64,000 nucleotides of DNA. Source: Pythium myriotylum (taxonomy: Eukaryota; Oomycota; Peronosporomycetes; Pythiales; Pythiaceae). Position numbers and translations under genes: made by a program. Below are positions 30,417-42,302 of the stretch, piece by piece (the stretch's first letter is position 1; every line of letters begins with the position of its first letter). The DNA lies in the NCBI GenBank assembly GCA_023091665.1, contig JALJCQ010000013.1, positions 372,001 through 436,000 of the forward strand, given 5' to 3'. The notes under the pieces are model-generated. The model made no database searches. It saw only the letters and a list, made by a program, of their open reading frames with translations, and was not told the origin of the DNA.

Positions 30417-32401
30417 ATGAGCGAGGCGCCCGAGCGCACGTACCAGTACCAGGACGAGCTGCCGTCGCTGCCGCTGCCGCCGCTCGAGCAGACGATCGAA
30501 AAGTACATCAAAAGCTGCGAGCCGCACCTCACGGAGGCCGAGCTCGAGCACACCAAGGCCGTCTGCCACGACTTTCTCCATGGCCACGGCCCCAAGCTCC
30601 AGGCGATTCTCCAGGAGCGCGCCGACTCGGAGCGCAACTGGCTCGAAGAGTGGTGGGAGACCTTTGCGTACTTGCAGCCGCGGTACCCGTCGGCGATCAA
30701 CATCAACTGGTACGGCGTGCTCCCGGGCAACTGGGGCCCGCGCGACATGAGCCAGGTCGAGGCCGCGACCATCTTCACGCACGCGCTGCTCAAGTACCGC
30801 AAGTCGCTCGTCGTCGAGTACGTTCGTGGACGCGTCGGGGATGGAGGGAGAGGGATCAAAAAAAGGAGCTGATGGGTGTTGGTTTGCTTGACAGAGAGTC
30901 GTACCCGCCGGAGAAGCTCATGGGCCGTCCGCTCTGCATGCACACGTACTCGCGCATGTTCAACACGTGCGTGATCCCAGGAGAGGAGTGCGACGAGATC
31001 CGCTCGTACCCGCACGACGCCAAGCACATTCTCGTGCTGCGCAACAACAACATGTGGGCCGTCCAGGTCTTTGACGACAAGGGCGAGGAGCTGCCGTTCG
31101 CCGACATCCTCCGGTGCGTTCCTGTCTCTCATGGTCAACGCAATCTAGCCAATTAATTACCCATGCTGACAACTGCTGCTCATAGCCAAATGGAGATTGT
31201 GCGCGAAGAGGCCACGGGGCTCTTTGACCTCGAGCGATACCCGCCCGTGAGTGTGCTCACGTCCGAGAACCGCACCAAGTGGGCCAAGGCGCGCGAGCAC
31301 ATCTACGAGCTCGACGAGACCAACCGCCAGTCGCTCGACCTCGTGGAGCGCGCGCTCTTTTGCATCGCGCTCGACGAGGTCTCGGCCTCGACCGCCGACG
31401 AGATCGCGCGCAACTGCCTGCTCGGAGACGGCCGCAACCGCTGGTACGACAAGCCGTTCACGCTCGTGATCCACGAGAACGGCCGTGGTGGCCTGAACGG
31501 CCAGCACGCGTGGGCCGACGCGCTCGTGGTCGTGCGAGCGTTCGACTTTTGCATCAAGTACGTGAACGAGAACTTCAAGGCCAAGTTCGCCGACCGCTCC
31601 AAGCTCGTGCCGACGACCAACGTGCGTCCGCAGCGACTCAAGTGGGTGCTCGACCAAACGGCGCACACGGCCATCGAGGTCGCGAGTGCCGCGGTCGGCA
31701 AGCTCATCCACGCGAGCGATCTCACGACGCTGCGCTTCAACCACTTTGGTAACGCCTTCCTCAAGCGCTACAAGCTCACGCCCGACTTCTTCATGCAGCT
31801 CGCGATCCAGCTCGCGCACTACAAGTTCCACAAGCGCGTGCCGGCGGTGTACGAGACGGCGCACACGCGTCTCTTCTACCACGGGCGTACCGAGACGATC
31901 CGCTCGCTCACGAACGACTCGCTTGCGTTTGTCAAGATCATGGAGTCGGACGCGTCCGAGACGGACAAGTGGGACGCGCTCAAGAAGGCCATCGCGACCC
32001 ACAAGGACATCCTCAAGGACAGTCTCATGGGCGAGGGCATTGACCGCCACCTCATGGGCCTCTACATCGTGTCGGAGATGTCGGGCATCTCGCCTCGCCC
32101 GTCCATCTTCACCGACAAGGCCTACGAGCTGAGCAAGAAGTACCTCATCTCGACGAGCAACATCTCGGGCGGCCCCGGCGCGAGTCCGATCTGGGGCGGC
32201 TTCTCGGCCATGTACAACGAAGGCTACGGCGTCTGCTACGCGCTGCAGCCCGACCACATCAGCGTCTCGATCACGGCGTACCACGTGGACAAGGAGACGA
32301 GCGCCGCCGAGTTCAAGCGCCACTTGGAGCTCGCGCTGCTCGAGATGGCCGAGCTCTGCCTCTCGCGCAACCTCATCTACGTCGGCAAGTCGAAGATTTA
32401 G
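30417..32401 (+). CDS. carnitine O-acetyltransferase (choline/carnitine acyltransferase family)
   Basis: Three exons: 30417-30817, 30895-31113, 31186-32401 (611 residues), phases consistent. Starts MSEAPERTYQYQDELPSLPL, where LPxLPxPPLEQT is the family opening. SYPPEKLMGRPLCMHTYSRM and the catalytic His in NGQHAWADA (about residue 314) are present, as is the substrate/CoA region TSNISGGPGASPIWGGFSAM and YALQPDHISVSITAYH. It transfers acetyl groups between CoA and carnitine, shuttling acetate units between organelles. There is no mitochondrial leader. The protein ends in Ser-Lys-Ile, a weak variant of the peroxisomal PTS1 signal, so peroxisomal targeting is possible. Confidence 0.94.
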
Positions 32402-32724
32402 AGATGCGCGCGTCACAGATATGGAAAGATCCCGCCGTCTATGTGTAATTTCAGCCAATCCAATTGAATCAACGCCCAATTGAAGAGTATTGATTGGTGG
32501 ATATTTTTGCGGAACGAGTGTTTGATTGGATAAAAAGGTAGCGGACACGAAAGGTCACCAATGAAAAGATCCTTTTGGAGGAGCAATGCCAAACAAATGC
32601 AAGCGATTCCTTCGACGTTCCTGGCCTTGTTAACCGCCGCTTGTCAACGCCACCAGTCCCCGTTTGCAGTCGAAGTCACCAAGCTCCGTTGCCCACTGCG
32701 AATTTGCAGAAGAAGAACCCAAGC

Positions 32725-35607
32725 ATGAGAACGTCGAGGCTCTCGGCGGCGGTCGCGGCCAGCTTCTTGCTCTGCGCATCGCAATGGACCACCGTCAGCG
32801 CCGGATTCTACGGTGCGTTGTGGTTGAGTCTCGCTTTAAAAAGGCTAGCAATGTTGATCTGACCTTCTGGACCTTGCTGTATAGTCTGTCCGGCGCCGTG
32901 CGAGGCCATGCTGCTCCCGCGCGACATGGAGACACTTGAAGACTGCCTCTGTCACGGCAAGGTCGGCTCGCTCGTGGACAACAAGGCTGGTGGTTCGCTA
33001 TTCCGCTGTCCAGAAGGCTCTGCCGCGCAGCGGCTCCACCCCATGAGCTTCGCTGACTGTCTCTGTCTCGCGGGCTACACACGAGACGACATGCACAAGA
33101 CCTGCTCACCGGATCAGTTCCAGTGCACAGGCCGGTACCGACTCAAGAAAGGGCTCACCAAGGCCTCGTCTATCGCAGACTGCGACTGCCAAGCACCTTA
33201 CAAGAAAGACGAAGCCTCAGGCCAGTGCGTGCTGCGCAAGTGCCCACGTGCGGGCAACTACGTCAAGAAATTTGCGTCCAAGACGGTCACGTCACTCGCC
33301 GACTGTGCGTGTGTCGATCCGTTCGTGAAGAACGATCAGTCGGGCGAGTGCCTCGTCGAGGCGCCGTATGAGTGTCCAGACAACGCACAACCGTTCGCCA
33401 AGCGCCGTCCAAAGTCGTTTGCTGACTGCCATTGCGACTGGGGCTTCGTGCGCACGCAGCAGGACACTTGCGAGCGCGAGAGTGCAGCCTTCGCGTGCCC
33501 CAACCATTCGGTCAAGCGAGCAGGTCTGGGCATCGGCGAGCCTCCACGCAGCTTTGCTGACTGCGAGTGCGAAGACTCCCGCGAGTTCCGTCGCAACGAG
33601 GCCACCCACTCTTGCGACCGCCGTGTCAAAGACGTGGATGGCGACGGTCGAGACGAGATCGATGAGGACGAAGAGCCCGGTTTCCGGTGTCCACCGTTCG
33701 CGCGACCGCTCGCACACATCCCACACTCCGTGGAGCAGTGCGAATGTCTACCAGGGTACGGGTGGAAGACACCGGACATGACGTGCGTGCCTCTGTCCGC
33801 GTATGCGTGCCCTAAACATTCGTTCAAGGCCGATGAGGATCTCCAGGCCGAGCGCAGCTTCGAAGACTGCGAGTGCGCGCGCGGCTACTATCGCGACGAG
33901 ACGAACGGCGCGTGTCTCGAGTGGTTCCTCGCCAACGACAATGGCTGCCCGAATTATGCGTTCCTGCGCCACTGGCCGTTGCAAAGCAAAGCCAACTGCC
34001 AGTGTATCTACGGACTCATGGGTGAGGATGACTCGACACCCGAGCCAATTCCTCAAGAGGACGAGATCGACCCGGACGAAGACAAGAAACAGCTTCGCCA
34101 GCGCAAATACAAGCGCAACAACACGCCGCTCGTACGGAAGAAGACGCCACAGTGCAACGCTCCACCCAACTTCTTCAACGTCGGATTCTCGCAGTGTCCG
34201 GAGAACTCGGTCGCGACGAGCTGGCCGCTGGCATCGCCCGACGACTGCATATGCAAGGATGGCTTCGAGCTGCTGCCGATCTCTGAGACCCAGTTCACCA
34301 ATGGCGATGGAGAAGGCTTTCGCTGTGTGGACCCGATGGAGACCATCACGGACGAGGAGGTTGAGACAAAGCAGGTCGAGTGCGGCCTGCCACTGGTCAA
34401 GAACCCGTTCACGAGCGATTGCCGCCTGCCCGTGGAGCAAGTGCGACCACGGACGCTGCCCAAGGGCCGCAAGGGCCAAACTCAGGGCGAAGTGTTGTTC
34501 AAGGGCATCGAGTACGACTACGTGCTCACTGAGGATGATATCATGGTCATCCAGGGCGACGTGGCCATCGGCGAGTTGGTTCGCTGGCCCGGACCAAGCG
34601 ACGGCGGCGACGAGATCACGACCCACGTGCTCCACGGATACTACAACGCCGAGCGCGACCACCGCTGGAAAGACGCGACCATGTGCTACGAGGTCGACAG
34701 CTCAGCGACGCAGTTCACAGCGACAGTGGAGTCAGCCATGGCCCATATCGCCGACGTGACCTACTTCCAGTTCCGCAAGTGCCGCAACAACGCCTGCGCT
34801 CAGGACGACACGTGCTCGCACGACTTTGTAAGTGTCAAGGCCACGACTTCATCTTGCTTCTCGTATATCGGTCGCATCGGTGGTCGCCAGATGCTCGGCA
34901 TCTCGGCCGAGTGCGGACTCGGCAATGTCATCCACGTGCTGCTCCACGCTGTCGGTCTGCGCCACACGATCGACCGCACAGACCGCGACGACCACGTGCG
35001 CATCGCGTGGGAGTGCGTACCTGAGACGCGTCGCTCGTTCTTCGTGGTCGAGGAAGTCAACGCGACCCAGAGCACCATGGACACGCCGTACGATTTCTTC
35101 AGCATCATGCACCACCCACCCGACGCCTTCGTGCGTGGGCCAGGCGAGCGTCGCAACAGCAAGCCGCAGTGGTGCCAGTCTGTCTTCCCGCTCATCGCCG
35201 ACCCAAACGAACGCGTTGCCGTGATGGCCAAGATGGGCCAGCGCGAGCTTCTCGCCGTCACTGACATCCACGCTGTGTGGCAACTCTACCCGTCGCTGCA
35301 ACTCAGCGGCAAGGCGCCCACCTACTCGAGCGAGGAGCAGAAGGAAGGCCAGAGGCCCGAGGTCTTTGAGAGTCGACTGCACACGCAGGAGGACGTGGTC
35401 AACACGGAACCTATCGCCACCACGAGAAGCCCAGGACGGTCTTGGGTTCGCAAGCTCGGCAGCTTCGTGGGCGCCATGGTCACGCTCGTGGGCTTTGGCG
35501 CGTTCGTAGCGTTCGGCATCGTTGAGTTCCGTCGCCGAGCCATGCTCCCGGGCAACGGCGCGTACTACTCCGAGTCGCTGCTCACGGACAAGACGCTGTA
35601 CGACTAG
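32725..35607 (+). CDS. Cys-rich type I membrane astacin-like protein with degenerate active site
   Basis: Two exons, 32725-32812 and 32885-35607 (936 residues). A signal peptide (MRTSRLSAAVAASFLLCASQ) is followed by about ten Cys modules that share a xDCxC core, such as SFADCHCDWGF, SFEDCECARGYY and SPDDCICKDGF. Then comes an astacin/M12A-like domain: MCYEVDSSATQFTATVESAM, CFSYIGRIGGRQMLGISAEC, the zinc region IHVLLHAVGLRHTIDRTDRD and the Met-turn region FSIMHHPPDAF. The zinc His residues (713, 717, 723) are kept but the catalytic Glu is Val714, so proteolysis is not expected. A membrane helix (FVGAMVTLVGFGAFVAFGIV) and short cytoplasmic tail end the protein. It is likely a cell-surface protein that binds rather than cuts. 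Confidence 0.82.
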
Positions 35608-35733
35608 CAGTAGTAGTGGTGCGTTTGGGTGTTGGTGAGAGAGAGAGGGTCTATTTCGTCGTTGAATTTGATATTTGCATATCCCACGCACCGACGCGTT
35701 CGTAGTTTGTGCTGCTGTCCTAGTCACCGCGCC

Positions 35734-36468
35734 TCACACCTGCTGCTTGAGCAGCTGCGCGAGCTTGTCGTTCACGAAGACCTCGCCCTTGGCCACGAGG
35801 TAGTGCGCGAGCGGCAGCTTCTCGGCCAGCGCGTCGCCCTCGAGCCCCTCGAGCAGCGTCAGGATCACGTGCGCGTTGATCTGCTTCTCGTCAGCGGCCT
35901 GCTTGGCGACACTTTCCGCGAGCGCGAGGTCGCCGTTGCGCTTGGCCTGCGCCACGAGGAAGCCGTACCACTTGTGGGTCTTGGCGACGCCCGAGCGCTC
36001 GACGATGGCCGCGATCTCGTCCACGACGTCCTGCTCCTCGGCGTAGTGGCTCGCGAGCCGCACAAAGCTCTGGTTCGAGATGTAGTGGCGCAAGTGCTGC
36101 GCGTGGCGCACGAAGTCGAGCGCGACCTCGGGCGCCTTCATCTTGATGGCCGCGGCGACAAACGAGCCGATCGCAAACTCGGACGGGTAGACGTACTTGC
36201 TGTCGCAGAGCAGCAGCGCGCGCTGCACGTCGCGCAGCTCCTCGGGCGTCTTCATGCCGCGCACCACGAACTCGAGCTTCTGCTTGGTTAAATAGAGCGC
36301 GGCCGTCGGGATCGAGAGGCGCGCGCCGATGGCGTTGAGCTGCTTGGTCACGTCGGCCACGGAGCCGTCGATGCGCGGGTACTCGACGTTGCCGCTGAAC
36401 GCGCGCGAGGCTGCGAGCGGCGCGCGCAGGCGCAGCAGGCGCGTCGCGCGCACGAGGCTCGAGGACAT
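35734..36468 (-). CDS. mitochondrial helical-repeat (PPR-like) protein, unknown
   Basis: Single exon, 244 residues. The N-terminus MSSSLVRATRLLRLRAPLAA followed by SRAFSGNVEYP is a classic mitochondrial targeting peptide with a plausible cleavage site. The rest is helical, with pairs resembling PPR/TPR units (YPSEFAIGSFVAAAIKMKAP, THKWYGFLVAQAKRNGDLAL). It might be a mitochondrial ribosome or RNA-processing factor, which is inference only. Highly G/C-ending codons support it as a real gene. The 3' end lies about 130 bp from the convergent end of the astacin-like gene. Confidence 0.75.
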   Translation of the reverse strand: MSSSLVRATRLLRLRAPLAASRAFSGNVEYPRIDGSVADVTKQLNAIGARLSIPTAALYLTKQKLEFVVRGMKTPEELRDVQRALLLCDSKYVYPSEFAIGSFVAAAIKMKAPEVALDFVRHAQHLRHYISNQSFVRLASHYAEEQDVVDEIAAIVERSGVAKTHKWYGFLVAQAKRNGDLALAESVAKQAADEKQINAHVILTLLEGLEGDALAEKLPLAHYLVAKGEVFVNDKLAQLLKQQV

Positions 36469-37050
36469 GGCGAGGGCTGGAGCTCAATGGGGCAAGTCGC
36501 AGTCACAGCCAGACAATGGGCGGTTAGCTTACGGTCGAAAGAGGAAAGCTTACGGCGGGAGATAATATATGGAAAATGCCATATGTAGAGGAATCGTGTG
36601 GACCACTGGGGATCAGGAGCGAACTTCAAAGTGGTGTGGTGGGCAAGCAGGAGGTCAAGAGGCTTGAAGACACGCGAGGAGAGACATGCATGGTGGAGAA
36701 GATTTTCAAGTCAAGACGTGGGACCTTGCAGGAGTGGGTAGTTTGTATTTGATGATGATGGTAAGAGTTGGAGTTGACGGACAGACGACGAGTGAGTTAT
36801 ATTCGCGAGGAGTGGCAACGTGGGAGCAGCGAAAGCGGCGCGCGAAAGGAAGGTAGTGGTGGTAATGACTATGTCAGATGGAAGATTGTTGTGGCGATGA
36901 TAAAGGCTATTGAGTTTCAACTAGTGAATGCTAATACGATTCGCTTGTTGTTTTCAGGTGACTTCAATCACATCAAACGACTGCATACTCTTGCTATCGC
37001 CAGCGGGTCGAGCAGAGAGAGCTACACTTCAAATCAAGACACCCCCGCTA

Positions 37051-37641
37051 CTAATCTTCACCCACATCCACGATGCCAAACCGAGCGAGGTCCTGGTGAA
37101 GTGTCGGCTCGGCCCAGACGATGGTGGGGTTCCCTTGAAACGCCGCGAGTCGGTACTTGCCACGACGTTCCAACCCAAGCTTCTCGGCCACGCGCTTGCT
37201 GCGCTCGTTGGCGTCGCTGATGAACGCGACGACACCCGAGACGCCCCAGTGCTGCTTGGCGTGGGCGATCAGCGCGAACGAGGCCTCGGCCGCGTAGCCT
37301 TTGCCGTTGAACTCGTCCAGAAAGGCGTATCCGATGTCGGGCACCGAGATATCTTTTCTGTACAGCAACGAGACGGCGCCGATGCTTGTGTCACTGTCGC
37401 GCAGGGTCACGAGGAACTGACCGAAGCCGTGGTCGCGCTGCGCGTCGCCGTACCTGCCACCCGGCAGCAGCCGCGCGAGTGCTTCCTCCTCCGAGATTGG
37501 CGGCGTACCAAGGCCTGCGAGGAAGACGCGCGAGCTGAAGAGCTGGCTCAGGAACGTTGCGTGGCACGGGAGCATGTGCCGCAGCGTCAGGCGCTCGGTC
37601 GTGATGGTGAACGCCGCGTCAGGCTCGGGAAAGGCAGCCAT
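37051..37641 (-). CDS. GNAT-family N-acetyltransferase (RimJ/RimL type)
   Basis: Single exon of 196 residues starting MAAFPEPDAAFTITTERLTL. The opening TERLTLRHMLPCHATFLSQL is typical of the Acetyltransf_3 group. IGAVSLLYRKDISVPDIGYAFL, then FNGKGYAAEASFALIAHAKQ (acetyl-CoA binding motif A, Q/RxxGxG/A replaced by NGKGYA) and SNERSKRVAEKLGLERRGKY follow in order. Substrate cannot be predicted; relatives acetylate protein N-termini or small molecules. The far upstream TTG-initiated extension is not needed. Confidence 0.85.
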   Translation of the reverse strand: MAAFPEPDAAFTITTERLTLRHMLPCHATFLSQLFSSRVFLAGLGTPPISEEEALARLLPGGRYGDAQRDHGFGQFLVTLRDSDTSIGAVSLLYRKDISVPDIGYAFLDEFNGKGYAAEASFALIAHAKQHWGVSGVVAFISDANERSKRVAEKLGLERRGKYRLAAFQGNPTIVWAEPTLHQDLARFGIVDVGED

Positions 37642-38993
37642 TGTGCTTTTGATGAGCAACAGGGGGCGGGAAAGGCAAGTGAGCTAGAGGTCACTATAAC
37701 GGGGTAGCTCCTGAAAAATGCCTGGCTGAGGCAGAGTCAAGAAGAACCATGGACTGCCAGACACTCCTGCAATCTTGAGTCTTTGGTCTGTTCGAGCATT
37801 TTATTCGTTTTAGTTGAGGCTCTGGCATCCCAAAATATTAGAAAAACTGACGTTGGTAGAGGCCATCCCAGCAGTTGGGGGTCCACACCAAGAAGAGAGT
37901 TGACTTTTCGTTTGCACGAGCAGCCACAAGAGCGGAAGTGAGTCATTAGGAAATCGCCAGTCGAAGCACTTCTAATATGTACAGGGGCACACGGCTAACA
38001 AAGAGTATTCGCGCCTCTCCAGCGTGTTTGTCCGACTACACACTGTACAGTGCCGTACCGAACGCTTTTCTCGCGCCGAATATTTCCAATATTTCGGTGA
38101 CGCCGTGAGAATGCCCAGTGCTCTGGGATCTTGGAAACTCGAGGACTGGAGGTCTCGGTGCCGCGCTTCCCGAGAAGAACCGTGCGCGTCTTTTTGCACC
38201 ACCCATCGAACCTTTGCTCCTCCTACTGGATACCTATCACTTGAGATGTCAATGCAGAATTTGGTGGGAATCCAGATTCCAACGAGAAACAAAGATACCT
38301 CAAGATCTAGAACCCACTTCATCTGCCAGTCAGTTGGAACACGGCCGACTTACAATTTTCCAAGAACAATCAGAAACTGCGACTGATTGTTCGGCATCTC
38401 ACTGATGCATGGGTTTAAATGTGATTTCCACGAAAACCACCAGAATTCAGTGGTAGACGGATCGCGGCTTCAATCTTCACGGTGAGAACGGCAGTCTTCC
38501 AATAAATTGAACAGCGGCCGCGTCTGTTGACCCGACTGGTTCTGGTCTCCACCAGGCTTTTACAGGACAAACCGGGCCTTGCTCGTCGCAAATTGTGATC
38601 CTTGCACAAAATCACATTTCATCCCAAAATGGACCGCTTTCCTATGGATAAAAATCGCAATTGCATTGTTTCTGCGCCATATCTCACTCAGCAGTCACGA
38701 ATCAGGCAGCCGGTGGTGCATAAAAGAACCAATTAGTTCATTAGCTAACCATGGAGCTCGTTCCTGTTGACAAAAAGAGACCGTGCTCTTGTGGGATGGA
38801 TGCACTTCGCCAAACCACGTGGCCTCTCTGGGCTTCTACTGGGCTTCTCCCCGCGAGAGAACAGTAGAAGCCCGGGGCTCAAGGAATCTCGCGTGGCAGG
38901 GTCTCTACAGGTGACTCGACGACGCAAGGTCTCTACTCAAGTGCTCGTGGAAGAGTCATTGCCCAAACTTGCCACTCGACGCGAGCCACCACG
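37642..38993. other. intergenic region, no gene seen
   Basis: About 1.35 kb of AT-richer sequence with only short unrelated open frames. It contains one perfect 12-bp inverted repeat, GGGCTTCTACTG at 38830-38841 and its complement at 38862-38873, about 120 bp before the first GH5 gene. Confidence 0.55.
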
Positions 38994-40736
38994 ATGCCGC
39001 GCCGCGAGCACCGCACGCCGCCGCAGAACCAGTGGCAGAACGTCGGCACGCCCATTCTGCGGTCACCGGATGACAGCATCGCGTTGCGCCCCAACCACGA
39101 TGTGGCCATGATGGAGCTCACGGGCATCGGCAAGTTCACGCCGCAAGAGCCTCCGCAGGGCAACGGCCGCCGACGAAAGTTCTTGCTCTTCGCGGTCATC
39201 TTCGTCCTGCTCGGCTGCACGGCAGGACTCATCTCGTACTTTGCCACCAAGGGCGGGAAGACCAACAATGCGTCCACGAGCGGCGCCGACAAGCAGCAAG
39301 AGCAGCAGAACAAGACGCTGCCAGCGCTCTCGGGCTCGGGATCTGGCTCAGGCGCCGATGACGACGAAGTCGACAACCCCAAGGCGTATCCGGCGAGCAA
39401 GTGCGAGCTGCCGGACTACCAGAGCAAGAACGGCCACATCGTGGCTGTGTCGTCGAACGGTACCGAAGTGCCGCTCAAGATGAAGGGCATCAACTGGTTC
39501 GGCATGGAAGCGTACGTGAATGGCTCGAGTGAACTTGTGATGACGAAGAACTGACGTTGTCTTGTGTTGTATTCCAGTGCCGAGGCGATTCCGTTGGGTC
39601 TGTGGGATAATGGCGTGAACGGGACGACGGCGTTCAAGATCGCGCAGTTCCTCGAGAAGAACAAGTTTAACTCGGTGCGCTTGCCGCTCATGGCCACGTA
39701 CATCCTCGAGAACACGGTCCCCAACCCGAACTTGATCAACACGTACAAGAACCGCGCCATGAGCATCAAAACCTACATGGCGTTGCTCCAGAGCGTTATC
39801 AAGGTGCTCCAGTACCGCAACATCGGCGTCATGCTGAGTATGCACACGCTCACCAAAGAGGACAAAGGAGCACTCTGGTACAACGACGCAGTGTCCGAGG
39901 ACAAGTTCCTTGAGGCGATCGACATTCTCACCAAGAACTTGTGCTCGGGCGAGTACTGGAATATCATGGGCATCGACCTCAAGAACGAGCCATCAACCGC
40001 GACCTGGGGCGACAGCGGACCCGCTGATTTCCGTGCTGGCGCCCAGCGCATCGCCGACCGCATGCTCAAGGGCTGCCCCAAGTGGGTCGCCTTCGTCGAG
40101 GGAATTTACACGAAACACGAGATGCAGCTCGACGGTGAGCGGTATTGGTACTTTGACTGGTACGGCGGTGGTCTCCAGGGCGCGCGCAACCAGAGCGTGG
40201 AGTTGAGCGTGCCCAACAAGGTCGTCTGGGCGCCGCACTACTACACGCCCGCTGTGTTCCCGCAACAGTATCTCTACGGCGGCGGCAGTCTCGGCGGCGA
40301 GAACACCAAGGGAGAGAACGGACTCGTCGGTTACGTGGAATTAGACGACGACAAGTTGCGAAGCCGTGTCAAGGCCACGACGGATGATATGTTCGGTTTC
40401 TTGGCGTCCGAGACCGGACCAGCGATCGTTCTCGGAGAATTTGGTGGTATTTATGCCTCGGACGCACACCCGAAGAAGACAACCAAGCGCACGACCGACT
40501 ACACGATCGAGATTATCACAAAGCCCGGGTGGGCTGGCGGCTTTGTTTGGTCGCTGAACCCTGAGAGCGAGTATCAGTACAACCCGGCTGACAAACCCGG
40601 GCGCTTCTTCGAAGGCGTGCTGCAAACCGACTGGCTCACACCCAACGACGAGTTCCTCAAAGGACTCTCGGCCATGGACTCAATGGACAATCTTCGGCCG
40701 TTCCCGTGCTTCCCAGCGGCTGCAAAAGCGGCTTGA
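38994..40736 (+). CDS. GH5-family glycoside hydrolase, type II membrane-anchored (copy 1)
   Basis: Two exons, 38994-39511 and 39578-40736 (558 residues). There is no signal peptide; an about 60-residue cytoplasmic N-terminus precedes a single helix (KFLLFAVIFVLLGCTAGLIS) and a Ser/Gly/acidic linker. The catalytic barrel starts at PDYQSKNGHIVAVSSNG and KMKGINWFGME. The acid/base Glu is in GIDLKNEPSTATWGD (about residue 310) and the nucleophile Glu in AIVLGEFGG. HYYTP and FVWSLNPES are further family positions. GH5 enzymes of this kind act on beta-glucans and related polymers, here facing the cell wall. Paralogue of the gene at 42668. Confidence 0.9.
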
Positions 40737-41239
40737 TCTTCGCCAGGCAATATTAATCTAATGTAACTATTCAATCGATTGCGTGAGAATCTCTTCACGA
40801 GGTGGATTTCATTGTCGGGATGCTCAGGAAAAGATGCCGGTGGGCATTATAACCCCTCACATACAGGCACCTCCACCTTGCAATCACCCCATCCACGCAG
40901 TAAGGACTGTCTGATGCATCTTCCTTCAAAAAACGGTATGCAATGTCACTTTATGATCCGATGAGCGAGGAGAGCTCGTCTCATCGCTTGATCTCTCTCC
41001 CTTCGACGCTCGCAGAGATCTCCACCATCCCCTCGCACCCAGTGTGCGACTCAACCACTGGTCAGAGAGGCTACCGTACCCAGAGTCGATCGCGAGCTTG
41101 ACTCACGCCGCGACGTCACCCGCGCGGCTTCTCCGGCGCGTTCGCGTGCGCCCTGGACAGCGTCTCGTGGTCTGAGGTCCATCTTCTTGACCACAGTTCC
41201 AGCCGCCAGCGCCGCACGTATTTCCATGTTAAAGGACAA

Positions 41240-41305
41240 ATGCTCTGGATGGGATCATACACTGAACCGACGGGGCTGTCCTCACTGCCCGACGCAGGCG
41301 CGGCA

Positions 41306-41336
<31 letters not shown>

Positions 41337-42251
41337 CGACAGATCACATTGTCTGGGACTGCCCGTCGGCCCAACGCGTTTGGACCCAACTTCGTGCCTG
41401 GTGGTCTTCCCTATGTCTTTGGTGTGACGACGAGTCAACAGCAACCCCTCTCCTCCTCCACGCCATTTTCGAGCTACGACTGCCGTACACGCCGCCTCGC
41501 TACGCTCCACCAGTGTTCCGACCCAATCCACCAACACTGCGGCGGACTCGTTTCCCGTGTTAGATGCGGTGTGGCAGCAATACGTGCTTGAAATAATGGT
41601 GTTTCGCCTCTCGTGGCGCTTAAGTCAAGCAGGTCTGGGACAAATGTGGTCGCCCAAGCAAGCTCTCGTGCTTCATGAAGCAGGCTGTCTGCGCGTCCTT
41701 CAAACCCTCGCCAGGCGCTTCGTCAGTGCGGAATCGCCTGCCTACTATACGGATCTCGCATGGGAATTACAAGGTCTCTTCCCGTGCCATACATCTCCCA
41801 GGTTGCCGGTTCTGACTAGCGCATGCATCCATGTACTCTTCTTAGACGGCGGATCCCGGGGCAATACATGCCCTGGAGGTGCAGGAGCAGTCATCTTTCG
41901 TATCAACCCACTCGATGGGGATGCCGAGATCTTGTGGAGTGCGGCCATGAGCCATGTTCCGGGGCAAGCGAGGAAGAGCAGAACAAGCGCCCGCGGAGAC
42001 TAGCAAGCCAACTTTGCATCCGTCGCTGGACTCATCACGTCCGCGCGAACAACAAGATGGCTGATCTACTCACCAATCTTGTGATGGACTCGCGATCTAG
42101 CTCGCAAGTTCTTCACCCAACCACCCGGGAAGGTCACTCTGACCTCTCAGTGATGCTGCACAACGACCTACTTCCATGGCTCGCGGCTTCCAACGCGAGC
42201 AGCGTTGAGCTTCAAAAGTCGAAACCCAGCAGAGCTATCAGGATTCACTAG
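41240..42251 (+). mobile_element. degenerate fragment of a non-LTR (LINE) retrotransposon
   Basis: Only the 3' end of a LINE polyprotein is recognisable, in several frames. A zinc-finger remnant (CPHCPTQ, then after a G tract STDHIVWDCPSAQRVW) is followed by RNase H-like LFLDGGSRGNTCPGGAGAVI, after which the frame runs into unrelated sequence and a stop at 42003. Further on, RANNKMADLLTNLVMD resembles the RNase H end, so an internal deletion removed the middle. No reverse transcriptase core, target-site duplication or poly-A tail is evident. The element is dead. Confidence 0.7.
41306..41335. repeat. homopolymer run of 30 G inside the LINE remnant
   Basis: Thirty consecutive G on the + strand, between the two halves of the zinc-finger remnant. 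Together with the G22 run at 22762 it is one of two exceptionally long G tracts in the window; both interrupt former coding sequence. The exact length is vulnerable to sequencing error. Confidence 0.9.
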
Positions 42252-42268
42252 TTGAACTCTATACACTT

Positions 42269-42271
<3 letters not shown>

Positions 42272-42299
<28 letters not shown>

Positions 42300-42302
42300 G
42301 TC
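42272..42302. repeat. CAT/CGT trinucleotide microsatellite
   Basis: A short (CAT)n run with CGT interruptions immediately after the LINE remnant, possibly marking the element's 3' tail region. Confidence 0.8.

Noticed and set aside
31157..32548. 463-codon open frame on the minus strand
   Set aside because: It is the antisense shadow of the carnitine acetyltransferase exon; such long shadows result from the strong G/C third-position bias. No domains are seen.
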